Source: Chitinophaga pinensis
GTDB lineage: Bacteria > Bacteroidota > Bacteroidia > Chitinophagales > Chitinophagaceae
DNA length: 39,744 bases
NCBI GenBank assembly: GCA_945870985.1
Contig: CAMBUH010000002.1
Span: 1-39,744 of the forward strand
Direction: 5' to 3'
The notes below the pieces were generated by a model. The model made no database searches and was not told where the DNA came from. It worked only from the letters and a program-made list of their open reading frames with translations. Both the position numbers and the translations under genes were made by a program. This document shows, one piece after another, positions 28,548 to 38,654 of this stretch. Position 1 is the stretch's first letter. Each line of letters begins with the position of its first letter.

Positions 28548-31436
28548 TTATACAACCACATTTACCATCCTGCCTTTTACAAAAATAAATTTGTTCAATG
28601 GCTTTTCCTCCATCCATTTTATAATCATCGGATGTTGCAACACCATTTCCTGCACCTCTGCTTCAGAGGCATCCAGATTAATTAAAATATTTGCTCGCAC
28701 TTTTCCATTTACACTCACCGGATATTCCTTAGCAGATTCTGCTACATACTGCGCTTCAAACACCGGAAAAGAGGCATCCAGAATTGAATCGGTATGCCCC
28801 AACACACCCCACAGTTCCTCACTCACATGGGGTGCATAGGGCGTAAGCAAAATCAAAAAGGGTTCGAGAATAGCGACGGAATGGCATTGTAAATCACTCA
28901 ACTCATTCACAGCAATCATAAATGTACTTACCGCCGTATTAAAACTAAAGCGCTCGGTGTCGTCGGCAATCTTTTTGATGGTCTTGTGCAGTACTTTTAA
29001 CTCCGCTGCAGTAGGGGCATGCTGTGTAATTACACTTCCTTTTTGCTCATCAAAAAACAAGCGCCATAATTTTTTTACGAACCGATGCACCCCTTCAATC
29101 CCCTTAGTATCCCAAGGTTTACTCTGATCTACCGGTCCCAAAAACATCTCATACATCCGGAAAGTGTCAGCGCCATATTTCTCAACCAGTTCATCCGGAT
29201 TTACGGTATTGAATTTCGATTTCGACATTTTCTCTACCTCTGCCCCACAAATATATTTTCCATCCTCCAACACAAAGGCTGCCTCCGCATATTCCCCATT
29301 TCTCCAAGTTTGTAAAGCAGCTATATTTAATTCGAACCCATCCACAAAATTTACATCCACATGAATCGGCTGAAATAAAATGCCGTCGGCCAACTCATCA
29401 AAAGTGGTATGAGGTACTTGTTGCTGAACAATATCCAGTAAAGCTTTCATTCCCAAACTACCCGACTCATAGCCTGTGCGGTAGCCGTTCGATACCATGA
29501 TATTGGCTGTAAAATGCTCGATTACTTTTTTATCTGCCGTTAATAACAGGCGATACATAAACCGACTGCTGCCCTGAATCATTCCCTGATTCAATAACTT
29601 TTTAAAAGGTTCCTGAAATCCGATATGGCCGAGGTCGAACATTACTTTGGTCCAGAAACGGCTATACAATAAATGTCCTACCGCATGCTCGGTACCGCCA
29701 ATGTATAAATCAACCTGGTTCCAGTAATCGCTGGCTTCGCGACTGCAAAAAGTTTCTCGATTATGTGGATCCATATACCGCAAAAAATACCAGCTGCTGC
29801 CTGCATACCCCGGCATGGTATTGGTTTCGTAGTGCTCGTTTACCCATTCTGGAATATTGGCAAGGGGGCCTTCGCCATCCGGACCGGGTTGATAGGTTTC
29901 TACCTGGGGCAACAACAACGGCAATTGAGCTGGGTCCAATGGTCTTGCGATTCCATTATCCCAGCGGATAGGAAAAGGCTCGCCCCAATATCGTTGCCTG
30001 CTAAAGGAGGCATCGCGCATTTTATAATTCACTTTCTTCCGGCCAATACCCATTGTGGTAATCTTTTGCAATACCAGCGGAATCGCATCGCGCATAACAA
30101 TGCCATTTAAAAAATCACTCTCCTGCAAAACGGCGTCCTTGGTAGCATTGGCGGCAGTGCCATTAAAATGCTCCCCAATAATATTGGTAATGGGAATAGT
30201 AAAATGTTGTGCAAAGCGAAAATCGCGATCATCTCCACAGGGTACACCCATAATTGCTCCGGTGCCATATCCAATCAATACATACTCGGCAATCCATACC
30301 GGAATTTTTTTGCCGGTAAAGGGATGTATCGCATAACCCCCACTAAAGCAACCGCTTATTTTTTTCTCGGCCTGCCGCTCCCGATCACTCCTGCTTTTTA
30401 CATAGCTGATATAATTTTCTACGGAAACACGGGTATCCGATGTAATTAATTTTTCAATCGCCGGATGTTCTGGCGCTACCACCATAAAATCAACCCCGAA
30501 AATCGTGTCCGGACGCGTAGTATATACCGTTAAGGTTTCTTCAATCGGCTGATCACCCGATGCCATTGCAAAACTGATTTCGGCACCATAGGATTTTCCA
30601 ATCCAGTTAGATTGCATTTCCTCCATGGCATCAGAAAAATCTATGGTCTCTAACCCTTCCAGTAAACGATCGGCATATTCTGTGATTCGCAAATACCACT
30701 GGCGCAACACTTTTTTTACAACCGGATGTCCCCCTCTTTCGCTTACGCCATTAACTACTTCATCATTCGCCAATACCGTTCCCAAAGCCTCACACCAGTT
30801 CACTTCGCCATACCCACAAAATGCCAGGCGGTATTTCATCAAAATATCTTCCTGCTCTTTTTCGGCAAAAACTGTCCAATCGGCTGCCGTAAAACGCAAA
30901 TCCTCTTCAGCCGGACAAACATGCGATTGATTCCCTTCCTGTTTAAAAATTTCTTTCAACAAAGAGATGGGCTGGGCCTTTTGATGGGTTCTGTTATAAA
31001 AACTATTGAATAGTTGTAAAAAAATCCATTGGGTAAATTGATAGTATTCAGGTTCACAGGTGCGCACTTCGCGGTTCCAGTCGTAACAAAATCCAATATT
31101 ATCTAACTGAGCCCGAAAAGTATCAATATTTTTTTTTGTGCTGCTAGCCGGGTGAACCCCATGTTCTATAGCATACTGCTCGGCCGGTAATCCAAACGCG
31201 TCATAGCCCATTGGGTGCAGTACATTAAATCCCTGCAATCTTTTATAGCGACTAAATATATCGGAGGCGATATATCCAAGGGGATGGCCTACATGAAGGC
31301 CCGCACCACTGGGGTAGGGAAACATATCAAGCACATAATATTTGGGGCGGGTAGATTGGTTGCTTACCTGATAAACGCCGGAAGACCGCCAGTGGGACTG
31401 CCATTTTTTTTCAATCGATCGAAAATTGTATTCCAT
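28548..31436 (-). CDS. leuS: Leucyl-tRNA synthetase
   Basis: MFPYPSGAGLHVGHPLGY (HIGH-type), YTTRPDTIFGVDFMVVAPEHP (editing domain), GSSWYFLRYMDP, VEKMSKSKFNTVNPD (KMSKS). Confidence 0.97.
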   Translation of the reverse strand: MEYNFRSIEKKWQSHWRSSGVYQVSNQSTRPKYYVLDMFPYPSGAGLHVGHPLGYIASDIFSRYKRLQGFNVLHPMGYDAFGLPAEQYAIEHGVHPASSTKKNIDTFRAQLDNIGFCYDWNREVRTCEPEYYQFTQWIFLQLFNSFYNRTHQKAQPISLLKEIFKQEGNQSHVCPAEEDLRFTAADWTVFAEKEQEDILMKYRLAFCGYGEVNWCEALGTVLANDEVVNGVSERGGHPVVKKVLRQWYLRITEYADRLLEGLETIDFSDAMEEMQSNWIGKSYGAEISFAMASGDQPIEETLTVYTTRPDTIFGVDFMVVAPEHPAIEKLITSDTRVSVENYISYVKSRSDRERQAEKKISGCFSGGYAIHPFTGKKIPVWIAEYVLIGYGTGAIMGVPCGDDRDFRFAQHFTIPITNIIGEHFNGTAANATKDAVLQESDFLNGIVMRDAIPLVLQKITTMGIGRKKVNYKMRDASFSRQRYWGEPFPIRWDNGIARPLDPAQLPLLLPQVETYQPGPDGEGPLANIPEWVNEHYETNTMPGYAGSSWYFLRYMDPHNRETFCSREASDYWNQVDLYIGGTEHAVGHLLYSRFWTKVMFDLGHIGFQEPFKKLLNQGMIQGSSRFMYRLLLTADKKVIEHFTANIMVSNGYRTGYESGSLGMKALLDIVQQQVPHTTFDELADGILFQPIHVDVNFVDGFELNIAALQTWRNGEYAEAAFVLEDGKYICGAEVEKMSKSKFNTVNPDELVEKYGADTFRMYEMFLGPVDQSKPWDTKGIEGVHRFVKKLWRLFFDEQKGSVITQHAPTAAELKVLHKTIKKIADDTERFSFNTAVSTFMIAVNELSDLQCHSVAILEPFLILLTPYAPHVSEELWGVLGHTDSILDASFPVFEAQYVAESAKEYPVSVNGKVRANILINLDASEAEVQEMVLQHPMIIKWMEEKPLNKFIFVKGRMVNVVV

Positions 31437-31705
31437 AATATATCATTCAACAGCCAAGGGCTTTTCATTACAATAGATATCCGTCTGCAACCCGGCAAAA
31501 TCCTTCTCTACCCTGTTGGGGAATGCCTGTTGTAAATACTAACAAATTTTTAACCCCCTCCCCCCTATCAATGGCTTAATTTACAGGGGTCAAATTGCCT
31601 TTGCAGATGGCTGCAAATGTACGTCATTAGCCTACAAAACAGTACATTTGCAATCGGATAGCATCTGAAAAAAGCAATCCATTGTTAACCTGTTAATCCT
31701 GAATT

Positions 31706-32581
31706 ATGCCCGCAGCCGGATCCTCATCGCTAAAAAGGAGCAAACCCAATTTTATCTACTCCATTATTGGCGTGTCGCTGGTATTGCTCATCATGGGAAT
31801 TATGGGATGGTTCTTTCTGAATATCCAATCAGTGGGCAATGCCTTTAAAGAAGATATTCGCATCAGTGCCTACCTGAGAACCTTAAATAAAGATACCATT
31901 GGTCAAATTCAGGCATTTATCAGCAGTCAGCCCTATGCGAAAAATGTTACCTACGTAGATAAAGAATCGGCCAAAGCCATCTGGAATAAAGAAAACAATG
32001 AAGATTGGGCAAAAATATTAGATGTAAATCCCTTACCCGAAAGTATCGATTTTTATGCCAAATCCGATTATGTAAATCAGGATAGCCTACGAACGATATC
32101 TGCTCAACTGATGCAGGCATATGGAGACCAGATTACCGATTTACAATACCCGCAAAACCTGGTGTCGAACCTGAATGAACGAGCATCAAAAATAGGACTG
32201 CTATTTCTGGTGATTGCTGTTCTTTTATGCGTGATCGTAATTTTTAGTATTGATAATACCATCCGGCTGGCCATGTTCAGCAACCGGTTTATTGTTAAAA
32301 CCATGCAAATGGTAGGGGCCACTAGAGGCTTTATTTCACGCCCCCTCAACCTTCGGGCACTGATTAATGGACTCATTAGCTCGGGAATCGCTATCTTTTT
32401 ACTGCTTATCATCATTGGCTGGGCCGAAAGCCGTGTGCCAGAACTAAAAGCCATCCGCAGCATCCAATTGAATTTATTACTGTTTGGGGGAATTACCCTG
32501 CTGGGTGTTGGCATTTCGGTATATAGTACCCACCGCAGTGTGCTAAAATATCTAAAAATGAAACTCGACGATTTGTATTAG
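31706..32581 (+). CDS. ftsX: FtsX-type ABC permease (cell division)
   Basis: N-terminal TM, periplasmic domain FKEDIRISAYLRTLNKDTIGQIQAFISSQPYAKNVTYVDKESAKAIW, C-terminal three TM helices. Confidence 0.88.
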   Translation: MPAAGSSSLKRSKPNFIYSIIGVSLVLLIMGIMGWFFLNIQSVGNAFKEDIRISAYLRTLNKDTIGQIQAFISSQPYAKNVTYVDKESAKAIWNKENNEDWAKILDVNPLPESIDFYAKSDYVNQDSLRTISAQLMQAYGDQITDLQYPQNLVSNLNERASKIGLLFLVIAVLLCVIVIFSIDNTIRLAMFSNRFIVKTMQMVGATRGFISRPLNLRALINGLISSGIAIFLLLIIIGWAESRVPELKAIRSIQLNLLLFGGITLLGVGISVYSTHRSVLKYLKMKLDDLY

Positions 32582-32602
32582 TCGCCGGATTGATTACATT
32601 TG
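32572..32602 (+). promoter_or_regulatory. Bacteroidetes-type promoter TTTG-N19-TACATTTG upstream of the DUF3098 gene
   Basis: TTTG at 32572-32575, 19-nt spacer, TACATTTG at 32595-32602: exact TTTG-N19-TAnnTTTG match, 30 bp before ATG at 32632; the -33 element lies in the 3' end of ftsX. Confidence 0.65.
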
Positions 32603-32631
32603 TACCTAACACATAGCTAAAAACTACGCAC

Positions 32632-32886
32632 ATGAGCAACCAAAAAACCACCAACTCAGCTCCCCTTTTCAGTAAAGAAAACTTTACCTGGATGATTATT
32701 GGCGGGGCAGTAATCGCCTTGGGCATGTTTTTAATGTCGGGTGGTAAAAATACAGACCCCAATAATTTTGATACCAACCTGGTTTACAGCAAAACCCGTA
32801 TTACCATAGCCCCGATTCTGATTGTAGCTGGTTTATTGATTGAAATCTATGCCATTTTTAAAAAGCCCCGGCAAATGGAAGGATAA
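32632..32886 (+). CDS. DUF3098-family small membrane protein
   Basis: NFTWMIIGGAVIALGMFLMSGGKNTDPNNFDTNLVYSKTRITIAPILIVAGLLIEIYAIF: two TM helices, located after ftsX as commonly seen in Bacteroidetes. Confidence 0.85.
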   Translation: MSNQKTTNSAPLFSKENFTWMIIGGAVIALGMFLMSGGKNTDPNNFDTNLVYSKTRITIAPILIVAGLLIEIYAIFKKPRQMEG

Positions 32887-32895
32887 ATTGAATGG

Positions 32896-32919
32896 AGCGG
32901 TGGAAACACCGCTTTTTTT
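32896..32919 (+). terminator. Rho-independent terminator after the DUF3098 gene
   Basis: AGCGGTG-GAAA-CACCGCT perfect 7-bp stem with GNRA-type loop followed by T-tract (TTTTTTT). Confidence 0.85.
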
Positions 32920-32991
32920 ATGTGTATACTTAATTCCCAAATCAACTATCTTTAAATTCCTCTTTCGGAGTTGAACGTATAATAATTAACT

Positions 32992-33789
32992 ATGACTTTT
33001 TTTCAAAGTATATTGATAGCCATCGTAGAAGGAGTTACTGAATTTTTGCCCATTTCTTCTACCGGACACATGATTATCACCAGCTCGCTGCTGGGTATTG
33101 CCCAAGACGAATTTACCAAGCTGTTCGAAATATGTATCCAGTTGGGGGCCATCCTTTCGGTGGTAGTATTGTATCGAAAGAAATTTTTTCCGCTGAATAA
33201 ATTTGACTTTTACCTCAAACTGATTATTGCGGTAATTCCGGCATTGGTATTAGGATTTATTTTTTCTAAAAAAATAGATGCCCTGCTGGAAAGTCCATTT
33301 ACCGTTGCTATTACGATGCTTATCGGAGGATTTGTGCTTTTATTTATAGATAAGTTTTTCAACAGCACCCATCCAGTTACCGAAGAAAAGGATATCAGTT
33401 ACCGGAGAGCTTTTATTACGGGCATCTGGCAATGCCTTGCCATGGTTCCCGGAACCAGCCGGAGTGCCGCGAGCATTATTGGAGGTATGCAGCAGCAAAT
33501 GACCAGAAATCTGGCTGCTGAATTTTCATTTTTTCTGGCAGTTCCTACTATGGCCGCTGCCACGGGATATAAATTATTAAAGGCCTGGAAAGAAAATCCG
33601 GCATTACTAACCGACGCACATAACCTGCAATTGTTGCTGGTAGGAAATATCGTTGCGTTTGTGGTGGCGATGATAGCCATCAAATTTTTTATCGGTTTTT
33701 TACAAAATCATGGATTTCGCCTCTTCGGTTGGTATCGGGTGATTGTTGGGGCCGTTTTGCTCGTACTGGTAATATTTCATTATATTTAA
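32992..33789 (+). CDS. uppP: Undecaprenyl-diphosphatase (UppP/BacA)
   Basis: AIVEGVTEFLPISSTGHMII and MVPGTSRSAASIIGGM motifs; multi-TM. Confidence 0.97.
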   Translation: MTFFQSILIAIVEGVTEFLPISSTGHMIITSSLLGIAQDEFTKLFEICIQLGAILSVVVLYRKKFFPLNKFDFYLKLIIAVIPALVLGFIFSKKIDALLESPFTVAITMLIGGFVLLFIDKFFNSTHPVTEEKDISYRRAFITGIWQCLAMVPGTSRSAASIIGGMQQQMTRNLAAEFSFFLAVPTMAAATGYKLLKAWKENPALLTDAHNLQLLLVGNIVAFVVAMIAIKFFIGFLQNHGFRLFGWYRVIVGAVLLVLVIFHYI

Positions 33790-33865
33790 AAATCAGTTGG
33801 GTTGGTTGCCCCGTTACTGCGATGGTATCTGTAGGCAGCCTTCCTTTTTTAAATTAGGATGAACT

Positions 33866-35185
33866 ATGCAAACAGCTTCTAAGAAGGTAATTAATGGCTG
33901 GGCTATGTACGACTGGGCCAACAGCGTTTACAACCTGGTAATTACTTCCACTATTTTTCCTGCTTATTTTGAAAGCATTACCGGAGATGGAAATGAAAAT
34001 ACACCGGTGGATACCGTTCGGCTTTTTGGCCGCGAATATGTAAACACCTCCCTGTATAACTATGCACTGGCAGTAGCATTTATAGTGGTAGCCATTTTAT
34101 CGCCCGTACTTTCTTCTATTGCAGATTCAAGGGGGAATAAACGAAAGTTTCTTCGCTTTTTCTGCACCCTAGGAAGTATCGGGTGCAGTGCTTTATTTTT
34201 TTACGATAGCAGTAACTTGGCATTAGGGTTAACATGTATGATAATTGCCTGCATCGGATCTTGGAGCAGCTTTGTTTTTTACAATTCTTACTTACCCGAA
34301 ATTGCTGCACCGGAAGATAGAGACCGTGTGAGCGCCCGAGGTTATATGTTGGGCTATATAGGCAGTGTACTTTTGCAAATCGTATGCTTTGTACTGGTGC
34401 TTAAATCTGATTTGTTTGGCATGACTCCCGGAAAGGGTTCACAATGGTCGTTTATGCTGGTAGGTATTTGGTGGTGGGGATTTGGACAGATGGCCATAAA
34501 CCGTTTACCCAAAAGCGAGCCCCTGGTTGATGTGGCGCATACCCAAGTATTAACCGGAGGATACCTGGAACTAAAAAAAGTATGGCAGCAACTCACCCAC
34601 TTACCAGTATTAAAAAAATTCTTGCTCTCTTTCTTCTTTTATAACATGGGCGTGCAAACTATTATGCTGGCGGCAACCCTCTATGGAAAGAGTGAACTTA
34701 ATATTCCAACTACTAACCTGATAGTTGCTATATTAATTATTCAGCTAGTAGCCATACCGGGTGCTTTTGTACTTGCACGCCTTTCTAATAAAATCGGCAA
34801 CCTAAACACCTTGATGCTCACTGTACTGTTTTGGATTGGCCTATGTTGTTTTGGATATACAATTCCAAGGAATGGAATCAATCAATTTTATATACTGGCC
34901 GTACTGGTTGGATTTGTGATGGGCGGCATCCAATCGCTTAGCAGAAGTACCTATTCGAAACTTATGCCGGAAACCAAAGACACCACTTCATTTTTCAGTT
35001 TTTATGATGTAACCGAAAAAATTGCCATCATCATTGGCATGTTCAGCTTTGGCATCATCAACGAACAAACAGGATCACAGAGAAATTCGGTACTGATAGT
35101 GATGAGTTTTTTTGTAGTAGGATTACTGCTGCTTTACTTCACTCGCCAGGCGCAAAAAAAAGAAGAGAAACTGGTTACCCAATGA
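33866..35185 (+). CDS. MFS transporter, UMF1 (Atg22-like) family
   Basis: INGWAMYDWANSVYNLVITSTIFPAYFES N-terminus; ~12 hydrophobic segments; GGIQSLSRSTYSKLMPETKDTTSFFSFYDVTEKIAIIIG. Confidence 0.9.
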   Translation: MQTASKKVINGWAMYDWANSVYNLVITSTIFPAYFESITGDGNENTPVDTVRLFGREYVNTSLYNYALAVAFIVVAILSPVLSSIADSRGNKRKFLRFFCTLGSIGCSALFFYDSSNLALGLTCMIIACIGSWSSFVFYNSYLPEIAAPEDRDRVSARGYMLGYIGSVLLQIVCFVLVLKSDLFGMTPGKGSQWSFMLVGIWWWGFGQMAINRLPKSEPLVDVAHTQVLTGGYLELKKVWQQLTHLPVLKKFLLSFFFYNMGVQTIMLAATLYGKSELNIPTTNLIVAILIIQLVAIPGAFVLARLSNKIGNLNTLMLTVLFWIGLCCFGYTIPRNGINQFYILAVLVGFVMGGIQSLSRSTYSKLMPETKDTTSFFSFYDVTEKIAIIIGMFSFGIINEQTGSQRNSVLIVMSFFVVGLLLLYFTRQAQKKEEKLVTQ

Positions 35186-36060
35186 AACTAAGTACCATAG
35201 ATACCGGAAATTTTAAGTTAGATGGCGGGGCCATGTTTGGGGTAATACCCAAAGTAATGTGGCAGAAGCTGAACCCATCCGACGAGCATAATTTAGTAAG
35301 CTGGGCACTAAGGTGTTTATTGGTTGAAGAAGGTGATCGAAAAATTTTGATAGATACCGGAATAGGAAACAAACAGGATGAAAAATTTTTCTCACACTAC
35401 TATTTGCACGGATCCGAAACTTTGGCATCTTCACTGTCAGCAAAGGGCATTTCACCCGAAGCCATTACCGATGTAATTCATACCCACCTGCATTTTGATC
35501 ATTGCGGGGGAAGTGTGATTAGAAAAGATAATCAGCTAGTACCCGCTTTTCCTAATGCAAAATACTGGACCAACCCCCAACACTGGCAATGGGCCATTGA
35601 GCCCAATGAACGGGAACGGGCTTCTTTTCTAAAGGAAAATCTGTTGCCCTTGCAAACAGCAGGACAATTATTTTTTTTAGATGTGCCCGAGCCTGACATG
35701 CATCCTACAGGTCGGCTCGCGTCCATTCCCTTTTCGGAGCATATTAGTCTACGAATCGTGCACGGGCATACTAGGGCTATGATGTTGCCTCAAATAAAAG
35801 TCGGCGATCAAACCGTAGTTTATATGGCCGATCTGATACCCTCTGTACACCATATCGGATTACCGTATGTTATGGCCTACGACTTGTTTCCTTATACTAC
35901 CCTACAAGAAAAAAAATGTTTTTTGCAGGAAGCATTAGAAGAAAACTACTGGCTCTTTTTTGAACATGATTTAGATGTAGAATGCTGCAATTTGCAGCTC
36001 ACCGAAAAGGGCATCCGGAAAAACCAAACTGGCAAACTGTTAGAATGCCTAAAGGGTTAA
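35182..36060 (+). CDS. MBL-fold metallo-hydrolase (lactonase/quorum-quencher-like superfamily)
   Basis: ILIDTGIGNKQ, VIHTHLHFDHCGG, VVYMADLIPSVHHIGLP; ATGA overlap with the upstream MFS gene. Confidence 0.9.
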   Translation: MKLSTIDTGNFKLDGGAMFGVIPKVMWQKLNPSDEHNLVSWALRCLLVEEGDRKILIDTGIGNKQDEKFFSHYYLHGSETLASSLSAKGISPEAITDVIHTHLHFDHCGGSVIRKDNQLVPAFPNAKYWTNPQHWQWAIEPNERERASFLKENLLPLQTAGQLFFLDVPEPDMHPTGRLASIPFSEHISLRIVHGHTRAMMLPQIKVGDQTVVYMADLIPSVHHIGLPYVMAYDLFPYTTLQEKKCFLQEALEENYWLFFEHDLDVECCNLQLTEKGIRKNQTGKLLECLKG

Positions 36061-36867
36061 TTATTTTCGCGAAGAAATAAGAGAGGCAAGTGGATATCGA
36101 AGATTCCTGTATCCCATCATATCGGCTTTGATATTGCCAATAACAATAGGACTTTCCACCCTTAGTGGTATATGATTGGCATCATCGCTCACCCAGACGG
36201 TCATTTTTTCGCCGCCCTCAAACAAAGTACCCTTTACCAATAGGGGTTTAAACTTGATGGCATTGAAAGTGCCATAGCGGGTTTTGATAACTTCTTTCCC
36301 CTGGTATTTAATGTAGAGATTGAACACTTCATTGTCTAAGAACATCGAAAAAGGAATCTTATCATCTATCTGATATTTATTGAAATTGATATTACGTGCG
36401 TAATAAATAGCACTCAGCACATCCTGAACACAGTTGGGTATTGAATAGGTTTTTTCGGTAGTGGTGGCTAAATGTGCCTGGTGATTGAATGTGATGTTTT
36501 CATATTTTTTAAAACTACCTTCTTCAATATTTCGGATAAACTGCTTGGGCTGAAGGGTAGCCGTATCTACGATAGACTCATATCGATCGCGTACTTTAAA
36601 AATCCAATCGTACCCCGAATTACTGCTCCCGCTGCCTACAAACTGATACGCGGGCTTTTGCTGGTGGGTGATGGATTTAACGGTAAACTGGGCATTTCCT
36701 GCATGCACATAGATGCCAATTACCGTGTAGTAAATCTGAAAATCGATCTGTTCGCCATCGCGGAAGGAATAGTTACGTATACCACCGCAAAATTCATCGC
36801 CCTGCGGAGAAAATGCCGAAGCTACCAGTAACAATAAAATCAGTACCCCTTTTTTCATATAGTTCAC
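36061..36867 (-). CDS. DUF3108-family secreted protein
   Basis: Signal peptide MNYMKKGVLILLLLVASAFS; FRDGEQIDFQIYYTVIGIYVHAGNAQFTVKS ... YGTFNAIKFKPLLVKGTLFEGGEKMTVWVSDDANHIPLRVES. Confidence 0.88.
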   Translation of the reverse strand: MNYMKKGVLILLLLVASAFSPQGDEFCGGIRNYSFRDGEQIDFQIYYTVIGIYVHAGNAQFTVKSITHQQKPAYQFVGSGSSNSGYDWIFKVRDRYESIVDTATLQPKQFIRNIEEGSFKKYENITFNHQAHLATTTEKTYSIPNCVQDVLSAIYYARNINFNKYQIDDKIPFSMFLDNEVFNLYIKYQGKEVIKTRYGTFNAIKFKPLLVKGTLFEGGEKMTVWVSDDANHIPLRVESPIVIGNIKADMMGYRNLRYPLASLISSRK

Positions 36868-37868
36868 CTCTTTTTTTTGGTGAAGATGCGTATACCCAAC
36901 ACCAGTAAACTTCCTGCCAATGCCGGAATAATCAAATTTATTACCCAGATACCTGCCGCCGTTGCCATGATGCCTGCATAATTAGCACTAACCAAGGCAA
37001 AAAGCCGTAAACTAATCTGCCCCCGAAAGCCCAATTCTGCTAGGGCAATGGTTGGAACCAGCGCCAGCAGTAACATCATCAATGAAACCAACGCCGCCCC
37101 CGTTAACCAGGATAGAGTAACACCAAATAACTGAAACAATAATAAATACTGTGCAGTATATATAACGAACCTGATTGCAGAAAGTAGTAAAATTCTTGTT
37201 AAACCTGCGGAGGGTAATGCAGCCAGCCTTTCTAGAAAAAAGTCGTACTGCTTCACCCAAGGAATCTTTTCCAGCGCCCCCACCATGGCTGCCGGATGAT
37301 AATAGATGAACAAAAGCAAAATGACTACCCCGGTAAAGAACAGTAAACTTCCCCGTTCAAAAGCAGTCGCATGCTCACCCGAAAAAAGGGAAATCTCGGG
37401 ATGTAGCCCTACAATATACAGCAGGGCCAGCCATCCTGCAATAACCGTAACCAGTAACTGACTCATACTGCCCGCCACGGATAAAACGGCACCCCGAATA
37501 CGATTGCCTGTTGAAAGAAATAAAGCCCGGCCAGCAGATTCTCCTAATCGATTAATGGTAGAAAAAGCCAGTGCCTGACCAGTAAATACCGCCCGAACCG
37601 CTCGTAAGTAAGTTATCTTTTCGAGACCACTTACCAATAGGCGCCATTTATAGGATTCTATCCCCCAATTGAGTAACATCAACCCGCAAACGGAAAGCCA
37701 GGTGCCAGCATGCTTCCACGAAAAGGCTTCCCAGATTACTTCCCGCGAATGTGACAGATTTTGTTGCTGACGGATTTGCAGGGTAATTGAATATACCAGC
37801 CAGCAGAAGAGGAGGGGCCCCACTACAAAATTGATAACCTTTTTCGCCTTAGGAGGAAGGGTAAACAT
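36864..37868 (-). CDS. Lysylphosphatidylglycerol synthase TM-region-like (UPF0104) membrane protein
   Basis: Multi-TM; NWGIESYKWRLLVSGLEKITYLRAVRAVFTGQALAFSTINRLGESAGRALFL; 4-nt overlap with the downstream DUF3108 gene. Confidence 0.8.
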   Translation of the reverse strand: MFTLPPKAKKVINFVVGPLLFCWLVYSITLQIRQQQNLSHSREVIWEAFSWKHAGTWLSVCGLMLLNWGIESYKWRLLVSGLEKITYLRAVRAVFTGQALAFSTINRLGESAGRALFLSTGNRIRGAVLSVAGSMSQLLVTVIAGWLALLYIVGLHPEISLFSGEHATAFERGSLLFFTGVVILLLFIYYHPAAMVGALEKIPWVKQYDFFLERLAALPSAGLTRILLLSAIRFVIYTAQYLLLFQLFGVTLSWLTGAALVSLMMLLLALVPTIALAELGFRGQISLRLFALVSANYAGIMATAAGIWVINLIIPALAGSLLVLGIRIFTKKKR

Positions 37869-38076
37869 ATTGGTACTGCAAAGAACGATGTTTCAGGGGA
37901 AATAGAAAAGCCGGCTGCTGATTAAAGGCTTGGGTTCGGTAACAGATAGTGAAAGGGAGGCTAGATTGGGGGTACCCTTTTTATAAACTGCTTTACTATC
38001 CCTAAAAAAAATGGGAAACAAAATATGCCCGCAAACCGGTTAACCACAAGCATAAAGAGTGTATTTTCATGGTACG

Positions 38077-38646
38077 ATGAAACAGGCGAACATTATTTTA
38101 GGAATCGATCCGGGGAGTTTATTAATGGGTTATGCTTTATTAAAGGTAGATAAAGGCAATCCCCAAGTATTACTGATGGATGTGCTGAAATTATCTAATG
38201 TGAAAGACATCTATGAAAGGCTTCACCTAATTCATGAAAAAGTAGCTGAATTAATCCGACTCTATCATCCCGGATCCTTTGCCATTGAAGCCCCGTTTTT
38301 TGGAAAGAATGTACAAAGTATGCTAAAACTGGGGCGTGCCCAGGGAGTTGCCATCGCCGCAGCCATGCAAGCCAGCATCCCCGTTACCGAATACTCCCCA
38401 AAAAAAGTAAAACAATCTATCACTGGTAATGGAAATGCTAATAAAGATCAAGTGTGGAAAATGCTGCAAACTATTTTACAAATCGACGAGCAACCTCGCT
38501 ATTACGATGCAACCGATGCTCTCTCTGTAGCACTTTGTCACCACTACCAAGGAAGCAGTATCCTACAAACAGGGAGTAAAAAGAAATTATCGGGCTGGGA
38601 AGATTTTGCCAAACAGCACCCGAATCGGGTTTCCGAAAGCAAATAA
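38077..38646 (+). CDS. ruvC: Crossover junction endodeoxyribonuclease RuvC
   Basis: IILGIDPGSLLMGYALL, FAIEAPFFGKNVQSMLKLGRAQGVAIAAA, DATDALSVALCHHY; ATG at 38077 preferred over GTG 38059. Confidence 0.95.
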   Translation: MKQANIILGIDPGSLLMGYALLKVDKGNPQVLLMDVLKLSNVKDIYERLHLIHEKVAELIRLYHPGSFAIEAPFFGKNVQSMLKLGRAQGVAIAAAMQASIPVTEYSPKKVKQSITGNGNANKDQVWKMLQTILQIDEQPRYYDATDALSVALCHHYQGSSILQTGSKKKLSGWEDFAKQHPNRVSESK

Positions 38647-38654
38647 GCAAGCTG

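Noticed and set aside
29763-31013. Several plus-strand ORFs of 66-115 aa opposite leuS
   Set aside because: All are antisense to a well-supported essential gene and lack family motifs.
32104-32514. 136-aa minus-strand ORF opposite ftsX
   Set aside because: Shadow ORF; ftsX topology and domain pattern are clear.
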